A stretch of 64,000 bases of DNA from positions 1,820,001-1,884,000 of the forward strand of contig OY282368.1 in NCBI GenBank assembly GCA_958295725.1. The letters run 5' to 3'. Below the pieces are notes generated by a model. The model did not search any database, was not told the origin of the DNA, and was given only the letters and a program-made list of their open reading frames with translations. Of the stretch, positions 37,001 through 46,030 are shown piece after piece. The position numbers and the translations under genes were made by a program. The stretch is from an uncultured Alphaproteobacteria bacterium (GTDB lineage Bacteria > Pseudomonadota > Alphaproteobacteria > UBA2966). Numbering within the stretch: position 1 is the first letter of the stretch; every line of letters starts with the position of its first letter.

Positions 37001-38380
37001 ATGGAAATCTCCCTTCTCACCGCGGTCGTTCTCGTCCTGGCTGCGGTCGGTTTCCTCTCGGGACGTTCCCGCGCCCTGGCGACCGCGGCCGGCGGAGCGC
37101 GGAACCTGCGTTCCCTGCCGGGCCATTACGGATATTACGTCGCCGTGTGGTGCGGCGCGCCGGCCCTGCTGTTGATCCTGCTCTGGTCCTTCTTCCAAGG
37201 CACCATCGTCGAATCGCTCCTCGTCGCCGGTCTGCCGGACGTCCAAGGACTGAGCGAGGCCGAACTCGGTCTCCTGGTGAACGACATCAGGAACCTCGCC
37301 AGCGGCAACATCGTCTCCAAGGAGATCGATCCGGAGATGCGGGCCGCGGCCGACCGGTACGGTTCCCTGCGTACCATGGCCTTCGGCGCGCTGGCCGTAC
37401 TTTCGCTGGCGTTGGCCATCGGCGGCGGCGCGCTCGCCCGAGGGCGCGTCTCGCCGCGTTTCGCCGCGCGCGAGCGCGTCGAACGGGCCGTCGGCGTCTT
37501 CCTGATCGTCAGCTCCACGATCGCGATCTTCACGACCGTGGGCATCGTCCTCTCGCTCCTTTTCGAAGCGCTGCGCTTCTTCAATCTGATCCCGTTCACG
37601 GATTTTCTCTTCGGCCTGGAATGGAGCCCGCAGACGGCCCTGCGGGCGGATCAGGTCGGCAGTACGGGCGCCTTCGGCGCCGTTCCCCTCTTCACCGGCA
37701 CGTTCCTGATCACCCTGATCGCCATGGCCGTCGCGGCGCCCATCGGGCTGCTGTCGGCCATATATCTCTCCGAATACGCCCCCGGCCGGTTCCGCGGCGC
37801 GGTGAAACCCCTGCTGGAAATCCTGGCCGGCATTCCCACCGTCGTCTACGGCTTCTTCGCGGCCCTGACCGTGGCGCCGTTCTTCCGCGAACTCGGCGAG
37901 GACCTCGGCCTCGACGTGTCCTCGGAAAGCGCACTCGCCGCCGGCGTGGTCATGGGCGTCATGATCATCCCGTTCGTCTCCTCGCTTTCGGACGACGTCA
38001 TCAACGCCGTGCCGCAATCGCTGCGCGACGGCGCCTACGGGCTGGGCGCGACGCGCTCCGAGACGATCAAGCAGATCGTCCTGCCGGCGGCGCTGCCCGG
38101 GATCGTGGGCTCCATCATCCTGGCCGTCTCGCGGGCGATCGGCGAAACGATGATCGTGGTCATGGCCGCGGGACTCGCGGCGAACCTGACCGCGAATCCC
38201 CTGGAATCGGTGACGACCGTGACGGTGCAGATCGTCACCCTGCTCGTCGGCGACCAGGAGTTCGACAGCCCCAAGACCCTCGCGGCCTTCGCGCTGGGCC
38301 TCGTCATGTTCTGCGTCACGCTGTCGCTCAATTTCATCGCCCTGAGGGTCGTTCAGAGGTATCGGGAGCAATATGATTGA
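37001..38380 (+). CDS. pstC: phosphate ABC transporter permease PstC
   Basis: 459-residue inner-membrane permease subunit. A family-specific N-terminal extension carries two early membrane helices and a long periplasmic segment (DVQGLSEAELGLLVND). The core permease domain follows, with FGAVPLFTGTFLITLIAMAVAAPIGLLSAIYLSEYAPGRFR (in parts), PTVVYGFFAALTVAPFF and the EAA coupling loop around AYGLGATRSETIKQIVLPAALPG. It pairs with PstA; its stop overlaps the pstA start by 8 bp, implying coupled translation. Confidence 0.93.
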   Translation: MEISLLTAVVLVLAAVGFLSGRSRALATAAGGARNLRSLPGHYGYYVAVWCGAPALLLILLWSFFQGTIVESLLVAGLPDVQGLSEAELGLLVNDIRNLASGNIVSKEIDPEMRAAADRYGSLRTMAFGALAVLSLALAIGGGALARGRVSPRFAARERVERAVGVFLIVSSTIAIFTTVGIVLSLLFEALRFFNLIPFTDFLFGLEWSPQTALRADQVGSTGAFGAVPLFTGTFLITLIAMAVAAPIGLLSAIYLSEYAPGRFRGAVKPLLEILAGIPTVVYGFFAALTVAPFFRELGEDLGLDVSSESALAAGVVMGVMIIPFVSSLSDDVINAVPQSLRDGAYGLGATRSETIKQIVLPAALPGIVGSIILAVSRAIGETMIVVMAAGLAANLTANPLESVTTVTVQIVTLLVGDQEFDSPKTLAAFALGLVMFCVTLSLNFIALRVVQRYREQYD

Positions 38381-39680
38381 CATGACGCGGCCGGAACGGG
38401 AGCCCGGCGCCATATCGAAGACGGTCGCCGACCGCCTGAAGCGCCGCCACGCCGCCGAACGCCGGTTCCGTCTCTACGGTATCGGCGCCATCGCGGCGGC
38501 GATGGCCATCCTGCTGACCCTGTTCGTCACCATCGTCGGTTCGGCCTACACGGCGTTCGTGCAAACGCACGTCAAGCTGGAAGTCTTCTTCGACCCGCGG
38601 AAAATCGACCCGGAGGGGACGAACTCCGCCGAAGCGATCCGCGGCGGAGACTTCGGCGGCATCGTCAAGGCCAGCCTCCGCAACCGCTTCCCGGAAGCGA
38701 CCGGACGGCGCGACAAGCGGCACCTTTACGACATCGTGAGCACGGGCGCGGCGTTCGACCTCCGGACCATGGTCCTGGAAAACCCCGATCTGATCGGCGC
38801 CACGCGGGACCTGTGGCTGGTCGCGGGGGACGACGTGGACATGCTCGTCAAGGGCAAGATGCCGAGGGACGTTCCCGAAACGGACCGCCGGTTGAACGAC
38901 AGGCAGATCGCCTGGGTCGACGCGCTCAGCGCCGACGGCGATGTCGAGATGCGCTTCAACACACGGTTCTTTACGGCCGGAGACTCCCGTGAACCGGAGC
39001 TCGCAGGCATCCTGGGCGCCGCCGTCGGATCGTTCTACACGATGCTGGTGACCCTCGTCCTCGCGTTTCCGCTCGGGGTGGCCACGGCGGTCTACCTGGA
39101 GGAGTTCGCGCCGAAGAACCGATGGACCGCCGTCATCGAGATCAACATCAACAACCTCGCCGCCGTGCCGTCGATCGTGTTCGGCCTGCTGGGCCTCGCG
39201 GTTTTCCTGAACGTGGCCGGCTTGCCACGCTCCGCGCCCGTCGTCGGCGGAATGGTGCTCGCCCTCATGACCCTGCCGACAATCATCATCGCGAGCCGCG
39301 CGGCCCTGAAGGCCGTGCCTCCGTCCATCCGCGAGGCGGCGCTGGGCATGGGCGCCTCGCGAATCCAGACGACGTTCCATCACGTGGCGCCGCTGGCGAT
39401 GCCGGGGATCCTTTCGGGCACGATCATCGGCATGGCCCAGGCGCTGGGCGAAACCGCGCCGCTACTGATGATCGGTATGGTCGCCTTCATCGTCGATATT
39501 CCGGGCGGCCCCTTCGACGCGGCGACCGTGCTTCCCGTTCAGGTGTTCCTGTGGGCGGACAGCCCGGAGCGCGCGTTCACGGAGCGGACGTCGGCGGCCA
39601 TCGTCGTCCTGCTGTTCTTTCTCGTCATCATGAACGCCGGCGCGGTGTTGCTGCGCAAGAAGTTCGAAAGGCGGTGGTAG
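38373..39680 (+). CDS. pstA: phosphate ABC transporter permease PstA
   Basis: 435 residues, the second permease subunit of the phosphate transporter. The N-terminal 200 residues include one membrane helix and a large periplasmic domain, again the long alphaproteobacterial form. The core has [35 protein letters not shown] and the EAA loop [24 protein letters not shown]. It is followed by pstB after 5 bp. Confidence 0.93.
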   Translation: MIDMTRPEREPGAISKTVADRLKRRHAAERRFRLYGIGAIAAAMAILLTLFVTIVGSAYTAFVQTHVKLEVFFDPRKIDPEGTNSAEAIRGGDFGGIVKASLRNRFPEATGRRDKRHLYDIVSTGAAFDLRTMVLENPDLIGATRDLWLVAGDDVDMLVKGKMPRDVPETDRRLNDRQIAWVDALSADGDVEMRFNTRFFTAGDSREPELAGILGAAVGSFYTMLVTLVLAFPLGVATAVYLEEFAPKNRWTAVIEININNLAAVPSIVFGLLGLAVFLNVAGLPRSAPVVGGMVLALMTLPTIIIASRAALKAVPPSIREAALGMGASRIQTTFHHVAPLAMPGILSGTIIGMAQALGETAPLLMIGMVAFIVDIPGGPFDAATVLPVQVFLWADSPERAFTERTSAAIVVLLFFLVIMNAGAVLLRKKFERRW

Positions 39681-39685
39681 CGACC

Positions 39686-40501
39686 ATGACAGGGCAAACG
39701 GCGGCGGCGGCCACGGAAGTCGTCGCATCTCCGGAGGAGATTCGCGAGGTCAAGGCGACCGCCCGCGAGGTGGGCGTGTTCTACGGCGAGACCAACGCGC
39801 TGAGGAACGTGAATCTCGACATCCGGAAGAACGAGGTCACCGCGCTCATCGGACCGTCGGGATGCGGCAAGTCCACGTTCCTGCGCTGTTTCAACCGGAT
39901 GAACGACACGATCGACGGCTGCCGGGTGGTCGGCGGCATCATGCTCGACGGCGACGAGATTCTCGCGCCGAACGTGGACGTCGTGCATCTCCGCGCGCGG
40001 GTCGGCATGGTCTTCCAGAAGCCCAACCCCTTCCCCAAGTCCATATTCGACAACGTCGCCTACGGACCGCGGATACATGGCCTCGCGTCCTCGCGCGCCG
40101 AACTCGAGGAGATCGTGGATTCGAGCCTCAAGCGCACCGGCCTCTGGGACGAGGTCAAAGACAGGCTGCACGCCCCCGGCACCAGCCTCTCGGGCGGCCA
40201 GCAGCAACGGCTCTGCATCGCACGGGCGATCGCCGTGCAACCCGAGGTGATCCTGATGGACGAGCCCTGCTCGGCCCTCGATCCCATCGCGACGGCGCGG
40301 ATCGAGGAGCTCATCGACGAGATCCGCCAGCACTACACCATCGTCATCGTCACCCACTCGATGCAGCAAGCCGCCCGCGTGTCCCAGCAGACCGCCTTCT
40401 TCCATCTGGGCGACCTGGTCGAGAAGGGCGATACGGAGCACATCTTCACCGCGCCGCGGGACGAGCGCACGCAATCCTACATCACCGGACGCATCGGCTA
40501 G
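39686..40501 (+). CDS. pstB: phosphate ABC transporter ATP-binding protein
   Basis: 271-residue ATPase that powers phosphate import and takes part in PhoR signalling. Walker [10 protein letters not shown] at residues 56-64, signature LSGGQQQR near 165, Walker [13 protein letters not shown] and the switch His in IVTHSMQQA are all present. The PstB-specific RCFNRMND and [17 protein letters not shown] segments separate it from other ABC ATPases. The ATG at 39686 is five bases after the pstA stop; a longer open frame upstream is antisense/shadow coding of pstA. Confidence 0.96.
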   Translation: MTGQTAAAATEVVASPEEIREVKATAREVGVFYGETNALRNVNLDIRKNEVTALIGPSGCGKSTFLRCFNRMNDTIDGCRVVGGIMLDGDEILAPNVDVVHLRARVGMVFQKPNPFPKSIFDNVAYGPRIHGLASSRAELEEIVDSSLKRTGLWDEVKDRLHAPGTSLSGGQQQRLCIARAIAVQPEVILMDEPCSALDPIATARIEELIDEIRQHYTIVIVTHSMQQAARVSQQTAFFHLGDLVEKGDTEHIFTAPRDERTQSYITGRIG

Positions 40502-40527
40502 GTCGGCGCGAGAGAGGCGAACGCACC

Positions 40528-41262
40528 ATGACAACGGACCACATCGTCAAATCGTTCGACGAAGAGCTCAACATGCTGAACGACACGATCGCCCGGATGG
40601 GAGGACTCGTCGAAGCGCAACTCGCCGATTCCATCCAGGCGCTGACAAGACGAGACGCCGAGCTCGCCGCCCGCGTCGTCTCCCAGGACAAGCGTATCGA
40701 CGATCTCGAGCACGACATCGACTCGCTCTCGGTCCGCCTGCTGGCCTTGCGCCAGCCCATGGCCGAGGATCTGCGGCTCGTGATCGTCGCGCTGAAGGTG
40801 TCCGCCGACCTCGAACGGATCGGGGACTACGCCAAGAACGTCGCGAAGCGGACCGGCGCGCTGGCTGGAAGCGTTCCGCTCGATCCCGTCCACACGATCC
40901 GCCGCATGTCGGCACTCGTCATGGGCATGATCAAGACGGTCCTGGACTCCTACATGGAGCAGGACCTGGACAAGGCGAGAGACGTCATCGTCCGGGACGA
41001 GGAGGTCGACGCTCTCCACACCAGCCTGTTCCGGGAGCTTCTCACGTACATGATGGAAGACGCGCGCAACATCACGCCGTGCACTCACCTGCTGTTCATC
41101 GCCAAGAACATCGAGCGCGTGGGCGATCACGCCACGAACATCGCGGAGAACGTCGAGTTCCTCGTGTCGGGGACGCTGCCGCCCGGCGACCGGCCCAAGG
41201 GCGACGAGTCGAGCATCGTGATCGTCGAGCCCAGGACGGCCGACACGGAAGGGAGCGAATGA
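40528..41262 (+). CDS. phoU: phosphate-signalling negative regulator PhoU
   Basis: 244 residues forming the tandem three-helix bundle of PhoU. Each half carries a metal-binding E/D motif set: ADLERIGDYAKNVAKR in the first repeat and KNIERVGDHATNIAENVEF in the second. PhoU connects the Pst transporter with PhoR and keeps the regulon off under phosphate sufficiency. The last bases overlap the phoB start in an ATGA. Confidence 0.95.
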   Translation: MTTDHIVKSFDEELNMLNDTIARMGGLVEAQLADSIQALTRRDAELAARVVSQDKRIDDLEHDIDSLSVRLLALRQPMAEDLRLVIVALKVSADLERIGDYAKNVAKRTGALAGSVPLDPVHTIRRMSALVMGMIKTVLDSYMEQDLDKARDVIVRDEEVDALHTSLFRELLTYMMEDARNITPCTHLLFIAKNIERVGDHATNIAENVEFLVSGTLPPGDRPKGDESSIVIVEPRTADTEGSE

Positions 41263-41951
41263 ATCCCCTCGTCCTGATCGTCGAGGACGAAAGCGCCCTC
41301 GTCGAAGTCCTGAAGTACAACCTCGAGAAGGAAGGGTTCCGGACGGAAGTCGCCATCGACGGCGAGGAGGCGCTTCTGGCACTGGACGAGCAGCCCCCGG
41401 ACCTCGTGATCCTCGATTGGATGCTGCCGCACGTGTCGGGGATCGAGGTCTGTCGGCGGATGAGACGCCGCAAGGAGACCCGGGGCGTTCCCATCGTCAT
41501 GCTCACCGCCCGGGGCGAAGAGGGCGACCGCGTCCGGGGATTGGAAAGCGGCGCCGACGACTACGTGACCAAGCCCTTCTCGCCGAGCGAGCTGGTCGCC
41601 CGCGTGCGGGCCGTGTTACGCCGTTCCTCCCCGGAACTGCTCGAGGAGGTCCTGCGGTACGGCGGCGTCGAGATGGACCTGACGACGCACCGGGTGACGC
41701 GGGACGGTCGCCGGATCCGGCTCGGCCCGACGGAGTTCCGCCTCCTGCGGGTCCTCATGGAACGTCCCGGGCGGGTGTATTCCCGCGAGCAACTGCTCGA
41801 CAGGGCGTGGGGAACCGACAGGTACGTCGAGTCGAGGACCGTCGACGTCCACGTCCGGCGGCTGCGCAAGGCACTGAACGGCCCCGGCGACCCGGAGTTG
41901 ATCCGGACCGTGCGCTCGGTCGGCTACGCCATCGACGCGACGGACGCTTGA
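41259..41951 (+). CDS. phoB: phosphate-regulon response regulator
   Basis: 230-residue OmpR/PhoB-type regulator. The receiver domain has the acidic pocket Glu9-Asp10, phospho-acceptor Asp53 (ILDWMLP), Thr83 region and Lys105 (YVTKPFSP). The winged-helix DNA-binding domain spans residues 130-228 (RIRLGPTEFRLLRVLMERPGR; TVDVHVRRLRKAL; IRTVRSVGYAID). It binds the Pho box at 35752-35780. phoB comes last here, after phoU, while phoR is at the other end of the block. Nothing gene-like follows for 260 bp. Confidence 0.96.
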   Translation: MNPLVLIVEDESALVEVLKYNLEKEGFRTEVAIDGEEALLALDEQPPDLVILDWMLPHVSGIEVCRRMRRRKETRGVPIVMLTARGEEGDRVRGLESGADDYVTKPFSPSELVARVRAVLRRSSPELLEEVLRYGGVEMDLTTHRVTRDGRRIRLGPTEFRLLRVLMERPGRVYSREQLLDRAWGTDRYVESRTVDVHVRRLRKALNGPGDPELIRTVRSVGYAIDATDA

Positions 41952-42215
41952 GCGCGCCGCCCGGGCGGACAGATCATGCGCCAGCGACATCCTCCGTCAT
42001 CGACACGAACAAAGGCGCATTTCTCATGCTGGCCATGGCCTGCGCGGCGTTGTCGCGCCGACGGAGCGAGAAAGGCGCACGGCGCACTCTCGACCCTCTT
42101 CAGGGCGTCATTCTCGCCACCCGCTTTCGCGGGGCCGCGCCGTGGAGTCACCAACCGGCCTCCGACCGGCCGGACGCGGCCCGGAAGGCGGGGCCCGCGC
42201 CGGACATACGCCGCG

Positions 42216-42728
42216 TCACGGCTTCCGCCACTCGCAGCTTCTCCGTGAGACGAGCCAGCCGTCCGGCAGGTAGCTGATGGTGTAGCGGCAGGTCCCGGTT
42301 ATGCCGGCATACTTGCCGGTGCCGCCCTCGATCTCCTGGCCACCGCTGCCGCCGCCGCCGGTCTCGACGTCGCCCGCGCGCCGCTTCGACATCGCATACC
42401 ACGTATCACCCCCGGTATCGGTGAACGCGCACGGTGCTTCGAGATCGAGGCCGGCCTCCGTCTTCTTCGAGTAAACCACGCATCTCACGCGGTAGTTCGC
42501 CCCTTCCGCGAACGGGCCGCCGCTGGTCTCGATGACGGTGCCCGTCCCGTCGAGCGGACCGCCCTTGATCGTCTGTCCCGCATAGTCCACCGACGCGTAG
42601 CCGTGGACGTAGCTGGTGAGAACCTCGAAGCCGCCACTCTCTCCGGCGGCCAGCGGCACCGCACAGGCGACACTCGCGGCGGCGGTGAATGCCGCGGCGA
42701 TTACGATTTTTCCGGAACGGATTTCCAT
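42216..42728 (-). CDS. secreted protein of unknown function, paralog 1
   Basis: 170 residues with a signal peptide (IVIAAAFTAAASVACAVPLAAG). The mature part is a beta-rich domain with paired Cys residues (YRVRCVVY ... EAPCAFTDTGGDTWYA ... GTCRYTI ... RRSCEWRKP) and a central GGTGKYAGITG motif like that seen in small beta-barrel domains of the allene-oxide-cyclase/dirigent type. That resemblance is weak evidence. GGGAGAAGAG precedes the ATG. It shares about half its residues with the gene just upstream, so it is a tandem duplicate. It probably acts in the periplasm. Confidence 0.7.
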   Translation of the reverse strand: MEIRSGKIVIAAAFTAAASVACAVPLAAGESGGFEVLTSYVHGYASVDYAGQTIKGGPLDGTGTVIETSGGPFAEGANYRVRCVVYSKKTEAGLDLEAPCAFTDTGGDTWYAMSKRRAGDVETGGGGSGGQEIEGGTGKYAGITGTCRYTISYLPDGWLVSRRSCEWRKP

Positions 42729-42760
42729 TCTCTTCTCCCAAGGTGCCGGCGCGCGTCGGG

Positions 42761-43267
42761 TCACGGCTTCCGCCATTCGCAGGCGGAGGTCGAAACGAGC
42801 CAGTTGTCCGGCAGGTAGCCGGTGGTGTAGGGGCAGTTCCCGGCCACGCCGGCATATTTGCCGGTGCCGCCCACGATCCTCTGATTGCCCTGGCCGCCGC
42901 CGCCGACCTCGACGTCGCCCGCGCGCCTCTCCGCCACCGCGTACCACGAATCGCCGTCGGCGTCGGTGAACGCACAGGGTGCTTCGAGATCGATGCCGGC
43001 GTCGGACTTTTTCGCATAGACCAAGCACGTCGCGCGGTAGTTCGCGCCTTCCACGAACGGGGCGCCGCTGCTCTCGACGACGGCGCCCGTCCCCTCCAGC
43101 GGGCCGCCGGTGATCGTCTGTCCCGCATGTTCCAGCACGGTGTAATCGTGGACGACGCTTACGAGAAACGCGAATTCGCCGCTTTCACCGGCGGCCAGCG
43201 GGGCCGCGCAAGCGACGCTCGAGGAGAGGACGAGAACTGCGACGACTCGAGCGGAGAGAATGCGCAT
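42761..43267 (-). CDS. secreted protein of unknown function, paralog 2
   Basis: 168 residues with the same plan as paralog 1: signal peptide (VVAVLVLSSSVACAAPLAAG), a beta-rich mature domain, Cys pairs in the same positions (ATCLVY, EAPCAFTDADGDSWYA, GNCPYTT, SACEWRKP) and GGTGKYAGVAG. CCAGGAGG precedes the ATG. The 32-bp gap to paralog 1 suggests one transcript. The shared GESG(E/G)F start of the mature region and identical C-terminus CEWRKP show common ancestry. Confidence 0.7.
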   Translation of the reverse strand: MRILSARVVAVLVLSSSVACAAPLAAGESGEFAFLVSVVHDYTVLEHAGQTITGGPLEGTGAVVESSGAPFVEGANYRATCLVYAKKSDAGIDLEAPCAFTDADGDSWYAVAERRAGDVEVGGGGQGNQRIVGGTGKYAGVAGNCPYTTGYLPDNWLVSTSACEWRKP

Positions 43268-43403
43268 CGGGACCTCCTGGATCGTCGACTCACTGGTTTG
43301 TTCGGCCGAAGGCGGGCCGCATCCACGACGCACGGAGTGTATTTTCCGAACCGGCGACGTCAAGACTTGGACGCCGATCCCGGCGCACACTTCCGTGCGC
43401 CAC

Positions 43404-43735
43404 CGCGGTTCCCGGCAACTCCCGCACGATCCTGCCCCACCTGTTCGGCCGCGGCCTCGAGGACGACCGCTACCTGGTCGAGCGCTTCCAGGCGATGGCG
43501 GACGGCGACATCCGCCGCCGGCCCGCCGCCGCACCGCCAAACGCATCGCCCAGGGCCTGTGCCCGCGATGCGGCAAAACGCCTCCCGTGCCCGACCGCAG
43601 CCTGTGCGGGCGTTGCGCCGGGAAGCGGCGTACGGCCGAGCGCGCCCGCTATGCGAAGGCCAAGGTCGCGGGCAGGCCCTACGGCGGGCGCGACCCGAAA
43701 GTCCGGCGGCGCAACGCGCATAGACGCTCCTCGTA
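43404..43735 (+). pseudogene. truncated, frameshifted gene relic with zinc-ribbon end
   Basis: Two protein-like segments lie in different frames. The first (PGNSRTILPHLFGRGLEDDR and onwards) is readable from about 43410. Near 43520-43535 the frame shifts into a basic, Cys-rich tail (GLCPRCGKTPPVPDRSLCGR; AERARYAKAKVAGRPYGGRD) with two CxxC pairs like a zinc ribbon. No start codon or complete frame covers both. It looks like the 3' end of a decayed mobile-element or phage-type gene, cut off where the AT-rich island begins. Confidence 0.5.
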
Positions 43736-43750
43736 CAATAAGTTAGGTGA

Positions 43751-44143
43751 TTATTCGGTTACTATATATCCCTTATTCCAAAGATCTGCAACGACAAACA
43801 TTTGATCATTATGCACCTTCTTTTTGCCACACATAATGCGTTCCCACATTTTCTCAGGGTGATTGGAAAAATTAGGTGATTTAACAAGTAATTCCACTCC
43901 CAAACGTGCGTATTCCTTGTTGTCCACGGAGCTCGTATAGCGTCCTGAAGGAATACCACGGATGAGTCCTTCTTCCGCTAACCCTAGAAATGCATAACGT
44001 GGACACCCCTTTTCACGACTCGCTTTTTGTTCCGGCGGGAAGATCTCTTCAGCGGCGATCTTCCATGCTGAAATAGGGCAACTGTATTGGCCGCTTTGGA
44101 CCGTTTCAGTCGCCCGTATAGCGATAGTGCCATACTTTGACAT
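43751..44143 (-). CDS. small conserved protein (DUF6979-like) in an AT-rich island
   Basis: 130 residues from the ATG at 44143, which has GAGG nine bases upstream; the open frame continues upstream without family character. The sequence (SKYGTIAIRATETVQSG; CPISAWKIAAEEIFP; KGCPRYAFLGLAEEGLIRGI; NKEYARLGVELL; KKKVHNDQMFVVADLWNKG) fits a widespread family of about 130 residues that I recall as DUF6979; the name should be verified. It has no signal peptide and is probably cytosolic. Function unknown. Base composition is strikingly AT-rich compared with both flanks, pointing to recent acquisition. Confidence 0.7.
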   Translation of the reverse strand: MSKYGTIAIRATETVQSGQYSCPISAWKIAAEEIFPPEQKASREKGCPRYAFLGLAEEGLIRGIPSGRYTSSVDNKEYARLGVELLVKSPNFSNHPEKMWERIMCGKKKVHNDQMFVVADLWNKGYIVTE

Positions 44144-44381
44144 CGCCCTATACCTCACGGTGTGAGAGAGGAGACTTGGCAAGTATATAACACGGCGCCG
44201 CGATTGAGGAGTCCGGTGCGGTCGTGGATATGGCGCGCATCCGGCCGAAACGGTCGCCATCACGGCATCCTGCACCAGTGCACCGCGAAGAGTCCGGGTT
44301 GGGCCGTGAGCGGGGCGGCGGCCGGATGTCCGGGTGAGGGCGGGGCGGATGCGCCGGTCCGAACCGCCGGAGGTCCTGAGC

Positions 44382-45245
44382 CTAGAGACCGGAGACGAAT
44401 CCGTCCAGCGCGGCGACGCACTCGGGCTCGTCGAGCCAGGGAACGTGACCGCGATTAGGGACCTCGATCCGGACGAGGTCGGGCTTCGCCTCCGCCATGC
44501 GCTCGAAGGTCCCGGACGACAGGATGTCGGACAGGGCGCCGCGGATCGCCAGGGTGGGCACGCGCCCCAGACCGCCGTACAACGGCCACAGGTCGGGCGG
44601 AGGATCTTCCTTCGCGAAGACGTCCACGAGGGCGGGGTCGAAGTCGGGGAGGATGACGCCCGCCTCGTCCTCCCGGAAACTGCGCCGGGCCACGGTCATC
44701 CACCGGTCGTCGGCGAAATCCGGCGCGGCGTCCAGCGCGACTTCCCGGGCCAGGGCCGCCGCCTCGTCCCAGGTCCCGGGGCGCATGTCCCGGGTCAGGC
44801 AACGCTTGATCCATTCGAGACCCGCGCTTTCGATCTCGGGGCCGATATCGTTGAGGACGACGCCGGCGAGAGCGCCCGGCCGGTGGGCCGCCAGAAACAT
44901 CGCCAGGAGCCCTCCGAGCGAGGTACCGACGACGACGGCCCGCGGGACGTTGGCCGCCGCCAGCAGGTGGAGCGCGTCGCTCACGTACACCTCGGTGCGG
45001 TAGTTCCTCGGGTCGGGGTCGTAGGCGGACCTGCCGCGGCCGCGGTAGTCCAGGGCGATGACGCGCCGCCCGGGCGCGTATCGGACCGCCAGATCGTGGA
45101 AGTCCGCGGCATTCCGCGTCAGCCCCGGCAGGCACACGAGCGGCGTGGCGGAAGAGACCGGGTCTCCGTACTCCCGATAGAAGAGGCGAAGCCCGTCCCC
45201 CGCCGAGTAGTGGCGGGAGCGGTACCCGTTGTCGTCCGCGGTCAT
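44382..45245 (-). CDS. alpha/beta-fold hydrolase
   Basis: 287 residues of the alpha/beta hydrolase superfamily (esterase, lactonase or epoxide-hydrolase-like). The oxyanion region is LVCLPGLTRNAADF, the fold marker ALDYRGRGRSAYD follows, the nucleophile elbow is VVVGTSLGGLLA with the catalytic Ser, and the catalytic His lies in VPNRGHVPWLDEPE near the C-terminus. The substrate is not inferable. Its start overlaps the stop of the haloacid dehalogenase gene (ATGA), so the two are expressed together. Confidence 0.85.
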   Translation of the reverse strand: MTADDNGYRSRHYSAGDGLRLFYREYGDPVSSATPLVCLPGLTRNAADFHDLAVRYAPGRRVIALDYRGRGRSAYDPDPRNYRTEVYVSDALHLLAAANVPRAVVVGTSLGGLLAMFLAAHRPGALAGVVLNDIGPEIESAGLEWIKRCLTRDMRPGTWDEAAALAREVALDAAPDFADDRWMTVARRSFREDEAGVILPDFDPALVDVFAKEDPPPDLWPLYGGLGRVPTLAIRGALSDILSSGTFERMAEAKPDLVRIEVPNRGHVPWLDEPECVAALDGFVSGL

Positions 45246-45934
45246 CGCCCGACGCCCACGATCCCGGGCAGCCCCGCGAGCGTCTCGATCTCGACATGGG
45301 GCGGGTCGGGGATCCGCTCCCGCGCCTGGCCGAAGCGGTTGATCCAGACGGTGCGGTATCCGAAGGCGGACGCCGCGGCGGCGTCCCAGGCGTTGGACGA
45401 CTGGAACGACATGCGTCCGGCCGGTAGGCCGAGCCGTTCCTCTCCCATCCGGTAGACGCTCGGGTGCGGCTTGAACACGCCGACCTCCTCGACCGAGAGG
45501 ACCGCGTCGAGAAGGTCCGCGATGCCCGCGTTGCGGACTGCGGCCTCGAGCATGCGTGGCGCGCCGTTCGACAGGATGGCCGTCTTCATCCCCGCCGATT
45601 TCAGTCGCGCGAGAACCCCCTTCGCCTCGGGATAGGCGTCGAGCGTGAGATAGAGGTCCATGAGACGGTCGCGGAGGGCGTCGTTGTCGAGGCCGAGGCT
45701 GTCCATCGCGTAGTCCAGCGCGTCGCCCGTGACCCGCCAGAAATCGACGTGCCGACCCATGACGCCACGCAGCCAAGTGTACTCCAGCTGCTTTCGCCGC
45801 CAGGTTCCGGCCAGGGGCCGCCATGCGTCGCCGAGCTCCGCCGCGCAATTTCGGGCGGACGCGTCGACGTCGAACAGCGTCCCGTAGGCGTCGAACACGC
45901 AGGCGTCGATATCGTCGGGTTCCAGGGCGGCCAT
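45242..45934 (-). CDS. haloacid dehalogenase, type II
   Basis: 230 residues of the L-2-haloacid dehalogenase branch of the HAD superfamily. The nucleophile Asp15 lies in VFDAYGTLFDV, motif II is AILSNGAPRML, the Lys/Asp region is GVFKPHPSVYRMG, and SSNAWDAAAASAFG carries the Ser-Asn-x-x-Asp active-site signature of this group. It would hydrolyse carbon-halogen bonds of short 2-haloacids, or a related phosphate ester. The ATG at 45934 is the first in-frame start with family similarity. IS481 copy C lies 96 bp upstream, so its native promoter may be lost. The downstream alpha/beta hydrolase is coupled by ATGA. Confidence 0.88.
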   Translation of the reverse strand: MAALEPDDIDACVFDAYGTLFDVDASARNCAAELGDAWRPLAGTWRRKQLEYTWLRGVMGRHVDFWRVTGDALDYAMDSLGLDNDALRDRLMDLYLTLDAYPEAKGVLARLKSAGMKTAILSNGAPRMLEAAVRNAGIADLLDAVLSVEEVGVFKPHPSVYRMGEERLGLPAGRMSFQSSNAWDAAAASAFGYRTVWINRFGQARERIPDPPHVEIETLAGLPGIVGVGR

Positions 45935-46030
45935 CGCGATTTCCTCGGTGGGCAAGATACCCCCCGAGGGATGGTCCGCCAAGTGTCCGGTGGAGCCTCG
46001 ACGCGCCATGGGCCGATTCGCGCGCCGCAC

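Noticed and set aside
43260-43805. 181-residue intact gene
   Set aside because: Only the Cys-rich end is protein-like; the first part belongs to another frame and the last residues cross into the AT-rich island.
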